DNA of 64,000 nucleotides. Origin: Hyphomicrobiales bacterium (GTDB lineage: Bacteria; Pseudomonadota; Alphaproteobacteria; Rhizobiales; Rhizobiaceae). A program made the translations under genes and the position numbers. The stretch spans positions 310,001 through 374,000 of the forward strand of contig UBMI01000010.1 in the NCBI GenBank assembly GCA_900466475.1, read 5' to 3'. The notes beneath the pieces were generated by a model, which saw only the letters and a list, made by a program, of their open reading frames with translations, had not been told where the DNA came from and did not search any database. Below are positions 27,258-36,469 of this stretch, piece after piece. Positions within the stretch are counted from its first letter, which is position 1. Each line of letters starts with the position of its first letter.

Positions 27258-28556
27258 TCAGACTTCTTCGCGACCCGACAGCAGGATGCAGATCAGGGAG
27301 ATCGCAGCCGAGGCGGTGAGATAGTAGCCGACGTGATTGAGGCTGTAGGTAGTCGCAAGCCAGGTGGCGATATAGGGAGCAAGCGAAGCGCCGAAGATGC
27401 CGCCGAGGTTGAAGGTCATCGAGGCGCCGGTGTAGCGCACCATGGTCGGGAAGGGGGCGGCAAGGGCCGCACCGATCGGGCCATAGGTGAAGCCCATCAG
27501 GCCGAGGCCGATGATCGAGCACAGGAAGGCGCCGGTCAGGCCAGCCGTCAAAAGGCTTGCATAGAAGAAGCCGAAGATGGCGATGGCGATCGTCGTCAGA
27601 GTCAGGATCATGCGACGCGAGTAGCGGTCAGACAGCCAGCCGGAGAGCGGGATCGTCAGGCCGAAGAAGACGACGCCGACCAGCTGGACGACCAGGAACT
27701 GCTCACGCGTGTAGCCGAGTTTCGTCGTGCCCCAGGACAGTGTGAAGACCGTCATCAGGTAGAAGAGGACGAAAGTGGCAACGGCGATGAACGTGCCGAG
27801 GATCAGGCTGCGCAGATGACCGCGGAAGACGGTCGCGATCGGAACGGCGACGCGTTCGTGTTTTTCGACAGCCTTCTGGAATTCCGGGGTTTCGGCGATC
27901 TTCAGGCGAACATAAAGGCCGACGGCGACGAGCGCGAGGCTGGCGATGAAGGGAATGCGCCAGCCATAGGCGAGGAAGTCCTCGTTGCTCATGGTTTCCG
28001 CCAGGATCAGGAAGAAGCCGGAAGAAAGAATGAAGCCGATCGGCGCGCCGAGCTGCGGGAACATGGCGTACCAGCTGCGCTTGCCGGGAGGAGCATTTTC
28101 GGTTGCGAGCAGCACGGCGCCGCCCCATTCGCCGCCGAGGCCGAGGCCCTGGCCGAAGCGGCACAGCGCAAGCAGCAGCGGCGCGGCGATGCCGATCGCA
28201 TCGTAGCCGGGCAGGATACCGATCACGACGGTCGACAGGCCCATGGTCATGAGGGCCGCCACGAGTGTCGCCTTGCGGCCGACCTTGTCGCCGAAATGGC
28301 CGAAGACCACGGCGCCGAAGGGGCGGGCGAAGAAGGCGATCGAGAAGGTCACCAGCGACTGCAGGAGCGCAGAGGTCGGGTCGCTCGACGGGAAGAACAG
28401 GTGTGGGAAGACGATGACCGCTGCCGTTGCATAGACATAAAAGTCAAAGAATTCGATGGTGGTGCCGATGAGGCTCGCGATCAGAACACGAGCCGGGGAA
28501 TTGACTTGCGTGCTGTTCGAAGCGGGAGTCGGCGATACGGATACCGCGTCAGACAT
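27258..28556 (-). CDS. MFS transporter, metabolite:proton symporter (MHS) type
   Basis: 432 residues with twelve predicted membrane helices. The N-terminal LIGTTIEFFDFYVYATAAVIVFP and the loop FGHFGDKVGRKATLVAALMTMG are hallmarks of the MHS branch (ProP, KgtP, ShiA), as is GEWGGAVLLATENAPPGKRSW. Such carriers import organic acids, betaines or shikimate with protons; the substrate cannot be told. Together with the SDR gene it splits the dcw cluster. It has its own terminator and a 600-bp upstream region shared with ddlB. Confidence 0.88.
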   Translation of the reverse strand: MSDAVSVSPTPASNSTQVNSPARVLIASLIGTTIEFFDFYVYATAAVIVFPHLFFPSSDPTSALLQSLVTFSIAFFARPFGAVVFGHFGDKVGRKATLVAALMTMGLSTVVIGILPGYDAIGIAAPLLLALCRFGQGLGLGGEWGGAVLLATENAPPGKRSWYAMFPQLGAPIGFILSSGFFLILAETMSNEDFLAYGWRIPFIASLALVAVGLYVRLKIAETPEFQKAVEKHERVAVPIATVFRGHLRSLILGTFIAVATFVLFYLMTVFTLSWGTTKLGYTREQFLVVQLVGVVFFGLTIPLSGWLSDRYSRRMILTLTTIAIAIFGFFYASLLTAGLTGAFLCSIIGLGLMGFTYGPIGAALAAPFPTMVRYTGASMTFNLGGIFGASLAPYIATWLATTYSLNHVGYYLTASAAISLICILLSGREEV

Positions 28557-29152
28557 TATTATTCCATTCAGTTTACAGATTGCCTCGGGAAGGCCCCACG
28601 GGTCTTAACGCAATTTTCATCACGCGCAACGCCAAAAGACGCAAGAATATAACGGAAATTGTACTATTTTTCCGCCGCTGCCTCCGCCGGTCAGAGCATC
28701 CCCTTTCATGCCGCGGATCTGTTTCGATCCAGGTCATTTTGCTGCTCTTGTGTTGACCTCACCGGGTTCGGGCAGGCATGCGAGCGGCGACTCGCATTAA
28801 TTAATGACGGCGCCGTGTCTTGTCGGCGTTCCCGCAAGTCGACAGTTCAAACAGGACCGCCGCTTCGCTCGCCTTATTCCGGTGCGGATGAGCGCGACTC
28901 CATATGTCCTTGAAGGCATGGGTTTTTCCGGTGCTTTTTAAGCTTGCGTATCACGTGAGGCCGCGAAGCCTGCAAATGTGCAGAAGGCAAAAAAATTGCA
29001 GAGGGTAGGAGCCAACAGTTAACGAAAGTAAACGGTTCGTTAACCATAATGATGCTCTAATGCACCCAAGTCAGACAAAGGCCACGAACCGCGCAGACCA
29101 GCTCCGCGCAAGCCTTGGTCCGGCAGAGTGGAAGTTATTTTTGGGGGTGTTG
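28557..29152. other. Intergenic region between MFS gene and ddlB, probable ddlB-ftsQAZ promoter
   Basis: 596 bp. A short hairpin GCGAG-CGGCGA-CTCGC lies at 28781-28796 next to ATTAATTAAT. An AT-rich block begins near 28985 and holds two GTTAAC sites. One open frame at 28659-28913 has unbiased composition and no ribosome site, so no gene is called here. Confidence 0.5.
29018..29044. promoter_or_regulatory. Paired GTTAAC sites upstream of ddlB, candidate CtrA region
   Basis: GTTAAC occurs at 29018-29023 and again at 29039-29044, 21 bases apart, about two helical turns. Each contains the TTAAC half of the CtrA site, though the intervening bases do not make a full TTAA-N7-TTAAC. The position, 110-135 bp before ddlB, is right for the promoter of ddlB-ftsQ-ftsA-ftsZ. 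Confidence 0.35.
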
Positions 29153-30079
29153 ATGAGTCGCGAGCACGTAGCTGTCCTGATGGGCGGATTTTCCTCGGAG
29201 AGGCCTGTCAGCCTTTCCTCGGGAAAGGCGTGCGCCGATGCTCTCGAAGGTGAAGGCTTCAAGGTGACGCGCATCGATGTCGAGCGCGACATTTCCGAGA
29301 AGCTCTCTGCCGTGAGGCCCGATGTTGTCTTCAATGCCTTGCATGGGCCGTTCGGCGAGGATGGCACCATACAGGGCATTCTCGAATATCTGCAGATCCC
29401 CTATACGCATTCGGGCGTGCTTGCCTCGGCGCTCGCAATGGACAAGAGCCGGGCAAAGCGTGTGGCGGCTGCCGCCGGTGTTCCCGTTGCCGAATCGCAG
29501 GTGCTGAACCGCTTCTCGTTTCCGTCGGAGCATCCGATGAAGGCGCCTTACGTGGTGAAGCCGGTGCGCGAGGGCTCCAGTTTCGGCGTCGTCATCGTCG
29601 GCGAGGATCAGGCGCACCCGCCTCAGGTCATCGGTTCGGCCGAGTGGCGCTATGGCGAGGAAGTCATCGTCGAGCGTTATATTCATGGTCGCGAATTGAC
29701 CTGCGGCGTCATGGGCGATCAACCCATGGATGTCATCGAGGTGGTGCCGCAGGGCCACAATTTCTATGATTACGACTCCAAGTATGCGGCGGGTGGTTCA
29801 AAACATGTCTTGCCGGCTAAAATTTCACCGAAAATTTACCAAAAAATACAAACATTGGCGTTAAGGGCGCATCAAGCAATTGGTTGCCGCGGCGTCAGTC
29901 GGTCCGACTTTCGTTACGACGATCGTTTCTCCGAAGACGGCGAGCTCATCTGGCTGGAGGTTAATACCCAGCCGGGCATGACGCCAACCTCCCTTGTGCC
30001 CGAAATGGCCGGCCATGCCGGATATTCCTTTGGTGCATTTCTCCGGTGGATGGTGGAGGACGCGTCTTGTTTGCGTTGA
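29153..30079 (+). CDS. ddlB: D-alanine:D-alanine ligase DdlB
   Basis: ATG at 29153 follows GGGGGTG and gives 308 residues beginning [20 protein letters not shown], the DdlB N-terminus. ATP-grasp motifs follow: [46 protein letters not shown], and [17 protein letters not shown] near the C-terminus, with the metal-binding Glu/Asn. It joins two D-alanines for use by MurF. It restarts the dcw cluster after the SDR/MFS insertion. Its last 13 bases overlap the ftsQ start. Confidence 0.95.
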   Translation: MSREHVAVLMGGFSSERPVSLSSGKACADALEGEGFKVTRIDVERDISEKLSAVRPDVVFNALHGPFGEDGTIQGILEYLQIPYTHSGVLASALAMDKSRAKRVAAAAGVPVAESQVLNRFSFPSEHPMKAPYVVKPVREGSSFGVVIVGEDQAHPPQVIGSAEWRYGEEVIVERYIHGRELTCGVMGDQPMDVIEVVPQGHNFYDYDSKYAAGGSKHVLPAKISPKIYQKIQTLALRAHQAIGCRGVSRSDFRYDDRFSEDGELIWLEVNTQPGMTPTSLVPEMAGHAGYSFGAFLRWMVEDASCLR

Positions 30080-30999
30080 CGGTCAAAAAAATAGGACGCC
30101 CCAGCCGTCATGCCGAGCTTCCCTATGTGGAAGCCGATGACCGCCGCGTGCTGCCGCGCCCGCTGCGCCGCGTCGTTCGTTTCCTTGTAAGTCTCGGAAG
30201 TGGCCGTATCGACATCCCGGCCCATACGGGTACGGTTTCCGCGCTCGGCTTCCTGGCTGCGACTGGTCTCTACGGCATGTCGCTTGGCGGCCATACGGAA
30301 GCGGTCGCCCAGGCGACGACCAGCGCTGTCGGATTTGCCATCGAGGATGTGAAGGTTTCCGGGAATAACCAGACCTCGGAAATCGAGATTCTTCAGCTTC
30401 TCGGCCTCGATGGCGCGACATCGCTCGTCGCGCTCGATGTCGATGCTGCGCGCCAGAAGATTGCGCGCCTTCCCTGGGTCGAGAATGTCGAAGTCCGCAA
30501 GGTTTATCCGAAGACGATCGAGGTGAAGCTCTCGGAGCGCGCTGCCTACGCTATCTGGCAACACGGCCAGGAGCTTTCCCTGATCGAGAAGAGCGGCAGC
30601 GTGATCGCGCCGCTTCGTGACAATAAATTTTCTACCCTGCCGCTGGTCGTCGGCCGTGACGCTGAAACGGCCGCGGCTTCCATCGAGGACGCGTTCTCCA
30701 AGTGGCCTGATGTCAAAGCTCGCGTGAAGGCGTTCGTTTGGGTTTCCGGCCGTCGCTGGGACCTGCACATGGATAATGGCGTCGTCGTCAAGCTGCCGGA
30801 AGATGATATCGACCAGGCGCTCGCGACGCTTTCGAAATTCGACAGGGATCAGCAGCTTCTGGAGCGCGATATCGCCGCAGTCGATCTCAGGCTTCCGGAT
30901 CGCACGACGATCCAGCTGACACCGGAGGCGGCAGCGCGCCGGGAGGCGGCGGTCGCAACGCGTACCAAGGAATTGAAGAAGGCGGGGCAGAATATATGA
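30067..30999 (+). CDS. ftsQ: Cell division protein FtsQ
   Basis: A TTG start at 30067 is chosen because GGAGGA lies six bases before it; a GTG at 30046 is the alternative. 310 residues. Short basic cytoplasmic tail, one membrane helix ([18 protein letters not shown] near 55-75), a POTRA domain ([18 protein letters not shown]), and the FtsQ beta domain ([46 protein letters not shown]). FtsQ bridges early and late divisome proteins through FtsL/FtsB. It overlaps ddlB by 13 bases and ftsA by four (ATGA). Confidence 0.93.
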   Translation: MFALTVKKIGRPSRHAELPYVEADDRRVLPRPLRRVVRFLVSLGSGRIDIPAHTGTVSALGFLAATGLYGMSLGGHTEAVAQATTSAVGFAIEDVKVSGNNQTSEIEILQLLGLDGATSLVALDVDAARQKIARLPWVENVEVRKVYPKTIEVKLSERAAYAIWQHGQELSLIEKSGSVIAPLRDNKFSTLPLVVGRDAETAAASIEDAFSKWPDVKARVKAFVWVSGRRWDLHMDNGVVVKLPEDDIDQALATLSKFDRDQQLLERDIAAVDLRLPDRTTIQLTPEAAARREAAVATRTKELKKAGQNI

Positions 31000-32327
31000 G
31001 CTTGTTCGGTTCATCCCACTTTGGATTGCCGCGCCTGAAGCCGCTTTCGTCGAAGCGGTCGCATATCGTTTCGGTCCTCGATATCGGCTCGACCAAGGTC
31101 GTCTGCATGATCGGCCGTCTGACGCCGCGCGAGGAAAGCCAGATCCTGCCGGGCCGCACGCACAATATCGAGATTATCGGTATCGGCCATCAGCGTTCGC
31201 GCGGCATCAAGACCGGCGTGATCGCCGATCTCGACGCGCTTGAAGGCGTCATTCGTCTCGCCGTCGATGCGGCCGAGCGCATGGCGGGCCTGACTGTCGA
31301 GAGCCTGATCGTCAATCTGACGGCCGGCCGTCTCGGCAGCGACATCTACACGGCCACCATCGATCTCGGCGGCCAGGAAGTCGAGCTGAACGATCTGAAG
31401 AAGGTGCTTTCGGCAGCCTGCCAGCAGTCGTTGCGTCAGGACCGCGCCGTCCTGCATTCGCTGGCCACCGGCTTCTCGCTGGATGGCGAGCGTGGCATCC
31501 GCGATCCGCTGGCGATGTACGGCGATGCGCTCGGCGTCGACATGCATGTCGTGACGGCGGAGCGCTCGGCGCTCAAAAATCTCGAGCTGAGCGTCAACAG
31601 GGCGCATCTTTCGGTGGAAGGAATCGTTGCAACACCTTATGCATCCGGTCTTGCCGCACTGGTCGACGATGAAGTCGAGCTTGGCTGTGCGGCCATCGAC
31701 ATGGGCGGCGGCACGACGACGATTTCGGTCTTTGCCGAAGGCAAGCTTGTCCATACCGATGCTGTCGGCCTCGGCGGTCATCATGTGACGACCGACCTCG
31801 CACGGGGCCTTTCCACACGGATCGAGGATGCTGAACGTTTGAAGGTGGTCCACGCTTCGGCGCTGACCAATTCTTCCGATGAGCGCGAGCTGATCTCCAT
31901 TCCGCCGATCGGTGAGGATGACCGTGATCAGCCGACGCAGGTGCCGCGGGCTCTGGTCTCGCGCATCGTTTCGGCGCGCATCGAAGAGACGATGGAGCTC
32001 ATCCGCGACCGGATCCAGCGTTCGGGCTTCAGCCCGATCGTCGGCAAGCGTGTCGTGCTGACGGGTGGAGCCAGCCAGCTGACCGGCCTTGCCGAAGTGG
32101 CGCGGCGCATTCTGGCCCGCAACGTTCGCATCGGCCGTCCGATGGGTGTCTCGGGTTTGCCGACGGCAGCCAAGGGGCCGGCCTTTTCGACGGCCGTCGG
32201 GCTGATGATCTATCCGCAGGTCGCGGACATGGAGACACATGCGTCACAGAGCAATCTGCTCATGTCGCTTGGGGGTAATAACAGCCGTATCGCCCGCATG
32301 GGCCAGTGGCTGAAGGAAAGCTTTTGA
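30996..32327 (+). CDS. ftsA: Cell division protein FtsA
   Basis: 443 residues of the actin-like ATPase fold. Phosphate-1 loop [15 protein letters not shown], the FtsA-specific 1C region ([15 protein letters not shown]), phosphate-2 loop [17 protein letters not shown], and the adenosine motif [13 protein letters not shown]. The C-terminus ends MGQWLKESF, an amphipathic membrane-targeting helix. FtsA tethers FtsZ to the membrane and recruits later proteins. Followed after 56 bp by ftsZ. Confidence 0.96.
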   Translation: MSLFGSSHFGLPRLKPLSSKRSHIVSVLDIGSTKVVCMIGRLTPREESQILPGRTHNIEIIGIGHQRSRGIKTGVIADLDALEGVIRLAVDAAERMAGLTVESLIVNLTAGRLGSDIYTATIDLGGQEVELNDLKKVLSAACQQSLRQDRAVLHSLATGFSLDGERGIRDPLAMYGDALGVDMHVVTAERSALKNLELSVNRAHLSVEGIVATPYASGLAALVDDEVELGCAAIDMGGGTTTISVFAEGKLVHTDAVGLGGHHVTTDLARGLSTRIEDAERLKVVHASALTNSSDERELISIPPIGEDDRDQPTQVPRALVSRIVSARIEETMELIRDRIQRSGFSPIVGKRVVLTGGASQLTGLAEVARRILARNVRIGRPMGVSGLPTAAKGPAFSTAVGLMIYPQVADMETHASQSNLLMSLGGNNSRIARMGQWLKESF

Positions 32328-32383
32328 AATTGAGTGAATTGGCCGGCGTGGCGATGCGGCCAGAGAGAGAAGGAACGGGTACC

Positions 32384-34105
32384 ATGACTATCAAGCTGCA
32401 AAAGCCTGACATCACTGAGCTGAAGCCGCGCATCACTGTATTCGGCGTCGGCGGCGGCGGCGGCAATGCCGTCAACAACATGATTTCAGCAGGCCTCCAG
32501 GGCGTCGACTTCGTCGTCGCCAACACGGATGCCCAGGCGTTGACCATGACGAAGGCCGAACGGATCATCCAACTCGGCGCCAACGTCACCGAAGGCCTCG
32601 GCGCCGGTTCGCAGCCTGAAGTCGGTCGTGCGGCTGCCGAAGAATGCATCGATGAGATCATCGACCACCTGAACGGCACGCATATGTGCTTCGTTACAGC
32701 CGGCATGGGCGGCGGCACCGGCACGGGTGCTGCTCCTGTCGTCGCGCAGGCCGCCCGCAACAAGGGCATCCTGACGGTCGGCGTCGTCACCAAGCCGTTC
32801 CACTTCGAAGGCGGACGCCGCATGCGTCTGGCCGAATCCGGTATTCAGGAACTGCAGAAGTCTGTCGATACGCTTATCGTCATTCCGAACCAGAACCTCT
32901 TCCGCATCGCCAACGACAAGACGACCTTCGCCGACGCTTTCGCCATGGCTGACCAGGTTCTCTACTCGGGCGTTGCCTGCATCACCGACCTGATGGTGAA
33001 GGAAGGTCTCATCAACCTCGACTTCGCCGACGTCCGCTCGGTCATGCGCGAAATGGGCCGCGCGATGATGGGTACCGGCGAAGCTTCCGGTTCGGGCCGC
33101 GCCATGCAGGCCGCCGAAGCGGCAATTGCCAACCCGCTGCTCGATGAAACCTCGATGAAGGGTGCGCAGGGCCTCCTGATCTCCATCACCGGCGGTCGCG
33201 ACCTGACGCTCTTCGAAGTCGACGAAGCTGCGACCCGCATCCGCGAAGAAGTCGATCCGGACGCCAACATCATCCTCGGCGCAACCTTCGATGAATCGCT
33301 CGAAGGCATCATCCGCGTCTCCGTCGTCGCGACCGGCATCGACCGCGCCATGGGCGAGGGCACCGACCGCGTATTCCAGCCGACAGCAAAGCCGGTTATC
33401 CGCCCCTCCGCGGCCGTTGCTCCTGCACCGGCCGCAATTCAGCCTGCTCCGGTAATGCAGGCACCGAAGGCCGACCAGATTGCACAGACCATTCGCGAGG
33501 CTGAAGTCGCGATGGAACGCGAGCTGGAAATCCCGGCCCCGCGTGCCGCCGCTCCGGTGCAGCAGCCGGTGATGCAGGAAACCTTCCGTCCGCAGAGCAA
33601 GATCTTCGCTTCTGCGCCGGAAGCGGCCCCGGTTCTCCGTCAGGCTCCGGTCCAGCAGCAGGCTCCCGTCATGCACCAGCCGGCTCCGCAGCCGGTCATG
33701 CAGCAGCCGATGCACCAGCCAGTTCGCCATGAGCCGGTCATTCGCCAGGCTCCCGAGCAGGTTCGCATGCCGAAGGTCGAGGACTTCCCGCCGGTCGTCC
33801 AGGCTGAGATCGATCATCGCACGCAGCCTGCTGCCGCGCATGTCCAGGAAGAGCGCGGTCCGATGGGCCTGCTCAAGCGAATCACCAATTCGCTCGGCCG
33901 TCGCGAAGAGGAAGTCGCTCCGGAAATGACCTCTGCGCCGGCTGCTTCTTCGCAGCAGCGCCGTCCGCTGTCGCCGGAAGCAAGCCTCTACGCACCGCGT
34001 CGCGGCAACCTTGACGACCAGGGCCGTGCGGTTCCGCAGGCCCGCATGATGCAGGAAGACGACCAGCTGGAAATCCCGGCCTTCCTGCGCCGCCAGTCGA
34101 ACTGA
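32384..34105 (+). CDS. ftsZ: Cell division GTPase FtsZ with long C-terminal linker
   Basis: ATG at 32384 is preceded by an AGAAGGAA stretch and gives 573 residues, much longer than E. coli FtsZ (383). The GTPase core (residues about 12-320) has [22 protein letters not shown], the tubulin signature [13 protein letters not shown], and NLDFADVR. A Pro/Gln/His/Ala-rich linker of about 230 residues follows. The last residues, [12 protein letters not shown], are the conserved peptide that binds FtsA and other partners. FtsZ polymerises into the Z-ring that guides septal wall synthesis. A terminator lies directly downstream. Confidence 0.97.
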   Translation: MTIKLQKPDITELKPRITVFGVGGGGGNAVNNMISAGLQGVDFVVANTDAQALTMTKAERIIQLGANVTEGLGAGSQPEVGRAAAEECIDEIIDHLNGTHMCFVTAGMGGGTGTGAAPVVAQAARNKGILTVGVVTKPFHFEGGRRMRLAESGIQELQKSVDTLIVIPNQNLFRIANDKTTFADAFAMADQVLYSGVACITDLMVKEGLINLDFADVRSVMREMGRAMMGTGEASGSGRAMQAAEAAIANPLLDETSMKGAQGLLISITGGRDLTLFEVDEAATRIREEVDPDANIILGATFDESLEGIIRVSVVATGIDRAMGEGTDRVFQPTAKPVIRPSAAVAPAPAAIQPAPVMQAPKADQIAQTIREAEVAMERELEIPAPRAAAPVQQPVMQETFRPQSKIFASAPEAAPVLRQAPVQQQAPVMHQPAPQPVMQQPMHQPVRHEPVIRQAPEQVRMPKVEDFPPVVQAEIDHRTQPAAAHVQEERGPMGLLKRITNSLGRREEEVAPEMTSAPAASSQQRRPLSPEASLYAPRRGNLDDQGRAVPQARMMQEDDQLEIPAFLRRQSN

Positions 34106-34123
34106 GAAAGCACTTCTCCACAG

Positions 34124-34160
34124 AAAACGCCCGGGACCGAAACCCCGGGCGTTTGCATTT
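34124..34160 (+). terminator. Terminator after ftsZ
   Basis: ACGCCCGGG at 34127-34135 pairs perfectly with CCCGGGCGT at 34144-34152 around an 8-base loop, followed by TTTGCATTT. It begins 19 bases after the ftsZ stop and would end the dcw transcript before lpxC. Confidence 0.85.
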
Positions 34161-34365
34161 CTACATGCTTGAATTCTAAATGCTTTTGCCGCTACGGATT
34201 TCGTAACAAATCGAAACGAACAGTGATTTGGATTGCAGCGCCGGTCCACGTAAGTATGAGGCAAGCGAACTGCTCCAAGAGTCCGCTTCGAGCGCTGCGG
34301 GCAGTATAGAAGAAAGATCCGACCGGTTGGCAACGACGGGTATGGAAGAATAAGGGCATAATTTT

Positions 34366-35322
34366 ATGGGACTTGGCTTGCTGGGCTTTCAGACGACGGT
34401 ATCGCGTCCGGTGACACTTTCGGGCATCGGCGTGCATTCGGGTGCTGATGTTTCGATCACCTTCAATCCGGCCGAAGCCGGCACCGGCGTCGTTTTCCAG
34501 CGCGTGCATGAAAATGGCGATGTCACTGAACTGAAGGCTGTTTCCTCGCAGGTCGGCAATACTGATCTCTGCACCGTTCTCGGCTTCTCGCCTGCTCATT
34601 CCGTCGCGACGATCGAACATGTCATGGCGGCCGTTTACGCTCTCGGCCTCGACAATGTCGTCATTGAAGTCAGCGGCGCCGAAATGCCGATCATGGACGG
34701 CAGCTCGGTTCCCTTCGTCGAAGCCATCGAACAGGTCGGTCTCGTTTCTCTCGGCGTCAAGCGCCGCTACATCCGCATCACCAAGCCGGTTCGTATCGAG
34801 CATGGCGGTTCCTGGAGCGAGTTCCGTCCCTATGACGGCACGCGCTTCGAAGTCGAGATCGATTTTGAATGCCCGCTGATCGGCCGGCAGAAGTGGGAAG
34901 GCGATCTCACTGCTTCCGTCTTCAAGACCGAATTGTCGCGCGCGCGCACCTTCGGCTTCATGCGTGATGTCGAGCGTCTCTGGGCTTCGGGCCATGCTCT
35001 CGGCTCCTCGCTCGAAAACTCTGTCGTCATTTCCGACGACAACACCGTCATCAATGTCGAAGGCCTGCGCTACGCCAAGGACGAGTTCGTGCGTCACAAG
35101 ACGCTCGATGCCGTTGGCGATCTGGCACTTGCCGGCGCACAGTTTATCGGCTGCTACCGTTCCTATCGTGGCGGCCACAAGATGAACGCCAACGCTCTCA
35201 AGGCTCTGCTCAGCGATCCCTCGGCCTATGAAGTGGTCGAGACATCGACGCCGCGCCAGCGCGTTGCCGTTCGCGAATTCATTGCAGTCAGCGCTCCGGA
35301 ATTCGCCCCCTGGTCGGCATGA
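34366..35322 (+). CDS. lpxC: UDP-3-O-acyl-N-acetylglucosamine deacetylase LpxC
   Basis: 318 residues. FQTTVSRPVTLSGIGVHSG is the LpxC N-terminus. The zinc site is seen as SVATIEHVMAA (His) and FVRHKTLDAVGDLALAG (His and Asp). Insert motif EMPIMDGSSVPFVEAIEQ is also typical. LpxC catalyses the committed step of lipid A synthesis in the cytoplasm. It follows ftsZ as in many proteobacteria, but a terminator after ftsZ and a 260-bp gap suggest its own promoter. It has its own terminator at 35349-35377. Confidence 0.96.
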   Translation: MGLGLLGFQTTVSRPVTLSGIGVHSGADVSITFNPAEAGTGVVFQRVHENGDVTELKAVSSQVGNTDLCTVLGFSPAHSVATIEHVMAAVYALGLDNVVIEVSGAEMPIMDGSSVPFVEAIEQVGLVSLGVKRRYIRITKPVRIEHGGSWSEFRPYDGTRFEVEIDFECPLIGRQKWEGDLTASVFKTELSRARTFGFMRDVERLWASGHALGSSLENSVVISDDNTVINVEGLRYAKDEFVRHKTLDAVGDLALAGAQFIGCYRSYRGGHKMNANALKALLSDPSAYEVVETSTPRQRVAVREFIAVSAPEFAPWSA

Positions 35323-35348
35323 CCTCCAGTATACCAATTAAGGCCAGG

Positions 35349-35377
35349 GCCGCCTCCTAACGGGGGCGGTTTTTTTG
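35349..35377 (+). terminator. Terminator after lpxC
   Basis: CCGCCTCC at 35350-35357 pairs with GGGGGCGG at 35362-35369 (one G-T pair) around TAAC, followed by seven T. Lies 27 bases after the lpxC stop. Confidence 0.92.
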
Positions 35378-35615
35378 TGGGGAAGGGCGGACAGCGCGTC
35401 GATAGATGTTTCGCGGCATATATTTAGCCGCTCCTCATGTGAATGGCGGTGAAAAGCCCGACATTCTCGGCAATGCTGCCACAAAAATGCGTTAATGCGT
35501 GATCATTGCGTTGCTCTCGATAGGTATTTGTGGCTAGAAACGCCAGCTAGGCGTGGCTGCTGTGGAGTGGACGGCGGCGGTGGGATTCTTTCGAATGGCT
35601 TATGCAAGGTCTGAC

Positions 35616-36464
35616 ATGATGATGAAGACAGCGCGTGCTTTGCTCGCATCCTTGATGGTGCTGAGCGCAGGTGCCTTGATTTCCGGCTGCCAGTCGGACC
35701 CTGATATCGACATCACCAAGCTCGGCCTCGAAACCGATCCGCCGGACGTGCTCTACACGCAGGGCCTCGCCAACATGAAGGCCGGCAACATGGCCGAGGC
35801 GGCGCGCAAGTTCGACGCGATCGATGCGCAGAATCCCTTCTCCGAATGGGCGCGCAAGGCACTTGTCATGAGCACCTTCGTCAAGTACCGCCAGGGCCGC
35901 TTCGACGATGCGCTGGCATCGGGCAACAAGTATATGGCGCAATATCCGAAGTCCAAGGATGCCGCTTACGTCCAGTATCTGGTGGGCCTGACCTATTCCA
36001 AGCAGATCGTCGACGTGACGCAGGACCAGCGCGCCTCGCAGAAGACGATCGAGGCGATGCAGGCCGTCGTCGACAATTATCCTGACTCCGAATATGTCGA
36101 CGATGCGCAGGCCAAGATGCGCTTTGCGCGCGATCAGCTCGCCGGCAAGGAGATGCAGGTCGGCCGCTACTACATGGAACGCAAGGAATATCTCGCCGCG
36201 ATCTCGCGCTTCCGCATCGTCGTCGAGAAGTATCCGAACACGAATCAGGTCGAGGAGGCGCTCGCCCGTCTCGTCGAAGCCTATTACGCGATGGGTGTCG
36301 TCGAGGAGGCGCAGACCGCTGCTGCCGTTCTCGGTCACAATTATCCCGATAGCCAGTGGTATGCTGATTCTTACAAGCTGCTGCAGTCGGGTGGCGCGGA
36401 GCCGCGTGAAAACAAGGGTTCGTGGATCGCGGCAGCGGGCAAGAAACTCCTTCTCGGTTCCTGA
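35616..36464 (+). CDS. bamD: Outer-membrane assembly lipoprotein BamD
   Basis: ATG at 35616 follows AAGG with 7-base spacing; an in-frame ATG at 35595 is possible. 282 residues. Lipoprotein signal ending at the lipobox LISGC, then QSDPDID. The body is helical with TPR-like repeats, including LYTQGLANMKAGNMAEAARKF read as the first repeat, and YYMERKEYLAAISRFRIVVEKYPNT. BamD is the essential lipoprotein partner of BamA in inserting outer-membrane beta barrels. It is followed six bases later by recN, a conserved alphaproteobacterial arrangement. Confidence 0.93.
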   Translation: MMMKTARALLASLMVLSAGALISGCQSDPDIDITKLGLETDPPDVLYTQGLANMKAGNMAEAARKFDAIDAQNPFSEWARKALVMSTFVKYRQGRFDDALASGNKYMAQYPKSKDAAYVQYLVGLTYSKQIVDVTQDQRASQKTIEAMQAVVDNYPDSEYVDDAQAKMRFARDQLAGKEMQVGRYYMERKEYLAAISRFRIVVEKYPNTNQVEEALARLVEAYYAMGVVEEAQTAAAVLGHNYPDSQWYADSYKLLQSGGAEPRENKGSWIAAAGKKLLLGS

Positions 36465-36469
36465 GGCCA

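Noticed and set aside
27333..28652. 439-residue open frame antisense to the MFS gene
   Set aside because: Charged, low-complexity composition typical of the complement of a membrane protein gene.
28659..28913. 84-residue frame upstream of ddlB
   Set aside because: No ribosome site, no family pattern, Ser/Cys/Arg composition of random frame.
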